Below are positions 63,994 to 64,000 of a stretch of 64,000 nucleotides of DNA, one piece after another. Under the pieces are notes generated by a model. It saw only the letters and a program-made list of their open reading frames with translations, was not told where the DNA came from and made no database searches. The DNA lies in contig NZ_JACJPO010000038.1 of assembly GCF_014696105.1 (NCBI RefSeq), positions 1 through 64,000 on the forward strand, written 5' to 3'. Position numbers and translations under genes: made by a program. Source of the stretch: Microcoleus sp. FACHB-1515. Lineage in GTDB: Bacteria > Cyanobacteriota > Cyanobacteriia > Elainellales > Elainellaceae. The number at the start of each line of letters is the position of its first letter. Position 1 is the first letter of the stretch.

Positions 63994-64000
63994 CTCAACA

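Overview
The window is chromosomal DNA from a cyanobacterium, probably a filamentous Leptolyngbya-like type, though the genus is inference. The evidence is a complete psaC (photosystem I iron-sulfur subunit), a TxlA/HCF164-type thioredoxin, a SigG-type ECF sigma factor with its anti-sigma gene, a NIL-domain ferredoxin, a CofD/YvcK-type protein with N-terminal membrane helices, and a very high density of the HIP1 octamer GCGATCGC inside and between genes. Gene density is high, most genes are housekeeping or conserved cyanobacterial ones, and no phage, transposase, CRISPR array or rRNA operon was seen.

Layout. 1-600: an accessory-looking, AT-richer end with a partial gene and an unrecognised gene. 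983-6884: a subtilisin-like protease whose 3' end overlaps plsC, then a minus-strand cluster argH, hypothetical, grxC, tadA. 7010-14367: an RsbU-like phosphatase, ribD, an aminotransferase with a thioredoxin gene, and a di-heme cytochrome gene with a membrane-protein partner. 14891-20511: a 1,500-residue hybrid kinase with two kinase cores, convergent with an RTX-like protein. 20737-26547: psaC, a VanY-type peptidase translationally coupled to a membrane HEAGH protease, an AEC permease, txlA and a NIL ferredoxin. 26574-31666: a Uma2 nuclease, an Mrr-like nuclease, a phosphoketolase/transketolase-like enzyme and a WG-repeat lipoprotein. 31953-41356: a 1040-residue membrane protein with eight tandem repeats, two response regulators (one with a PP2C output), a GNAT, an unusual RluA-family protein, and sigG with its anti-sigma gene. 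41463-51720: leuS, a lipoprotein, a TPR-glycosyltransferase, an isoaspartyl peptidase, a BrkB protein and a GAF/PAS kinase. 52138-63993: two tRNA-Leu genes flanking an M48 protease and murA, then a TPR-like secreted protein, an rRNA/tRNA methyltransferase, lpdA-trpC, a coiled-coil protein and the YvcK-like protein.

Functional themes are signalling (two large kinases, two RsbU-type phosphatases, a stand-alone receiver, the SigG module), envelope biogenesis and proteolysis (plsC, murA, VanY, HEAGH protease, M48, S8 protease), thiol redox control (grxC, trxA, txlA) and core metabolism (argH, ribD, trpC, lpdA, leuS). The observations most worth following are a 20-bp short repeat lodged in three unrelated coding sequences, the eight-repeat membrane protein, an M48 gene whose stop codon lies inside a tRNA-Leu gene, a small reading frame before sigG broken by one stop codon, an RluA homologue lacking the catalytic aspartate, and five convergent gene pairs overlapping by exactly four bases. 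No clearly new multi-gene system was found.
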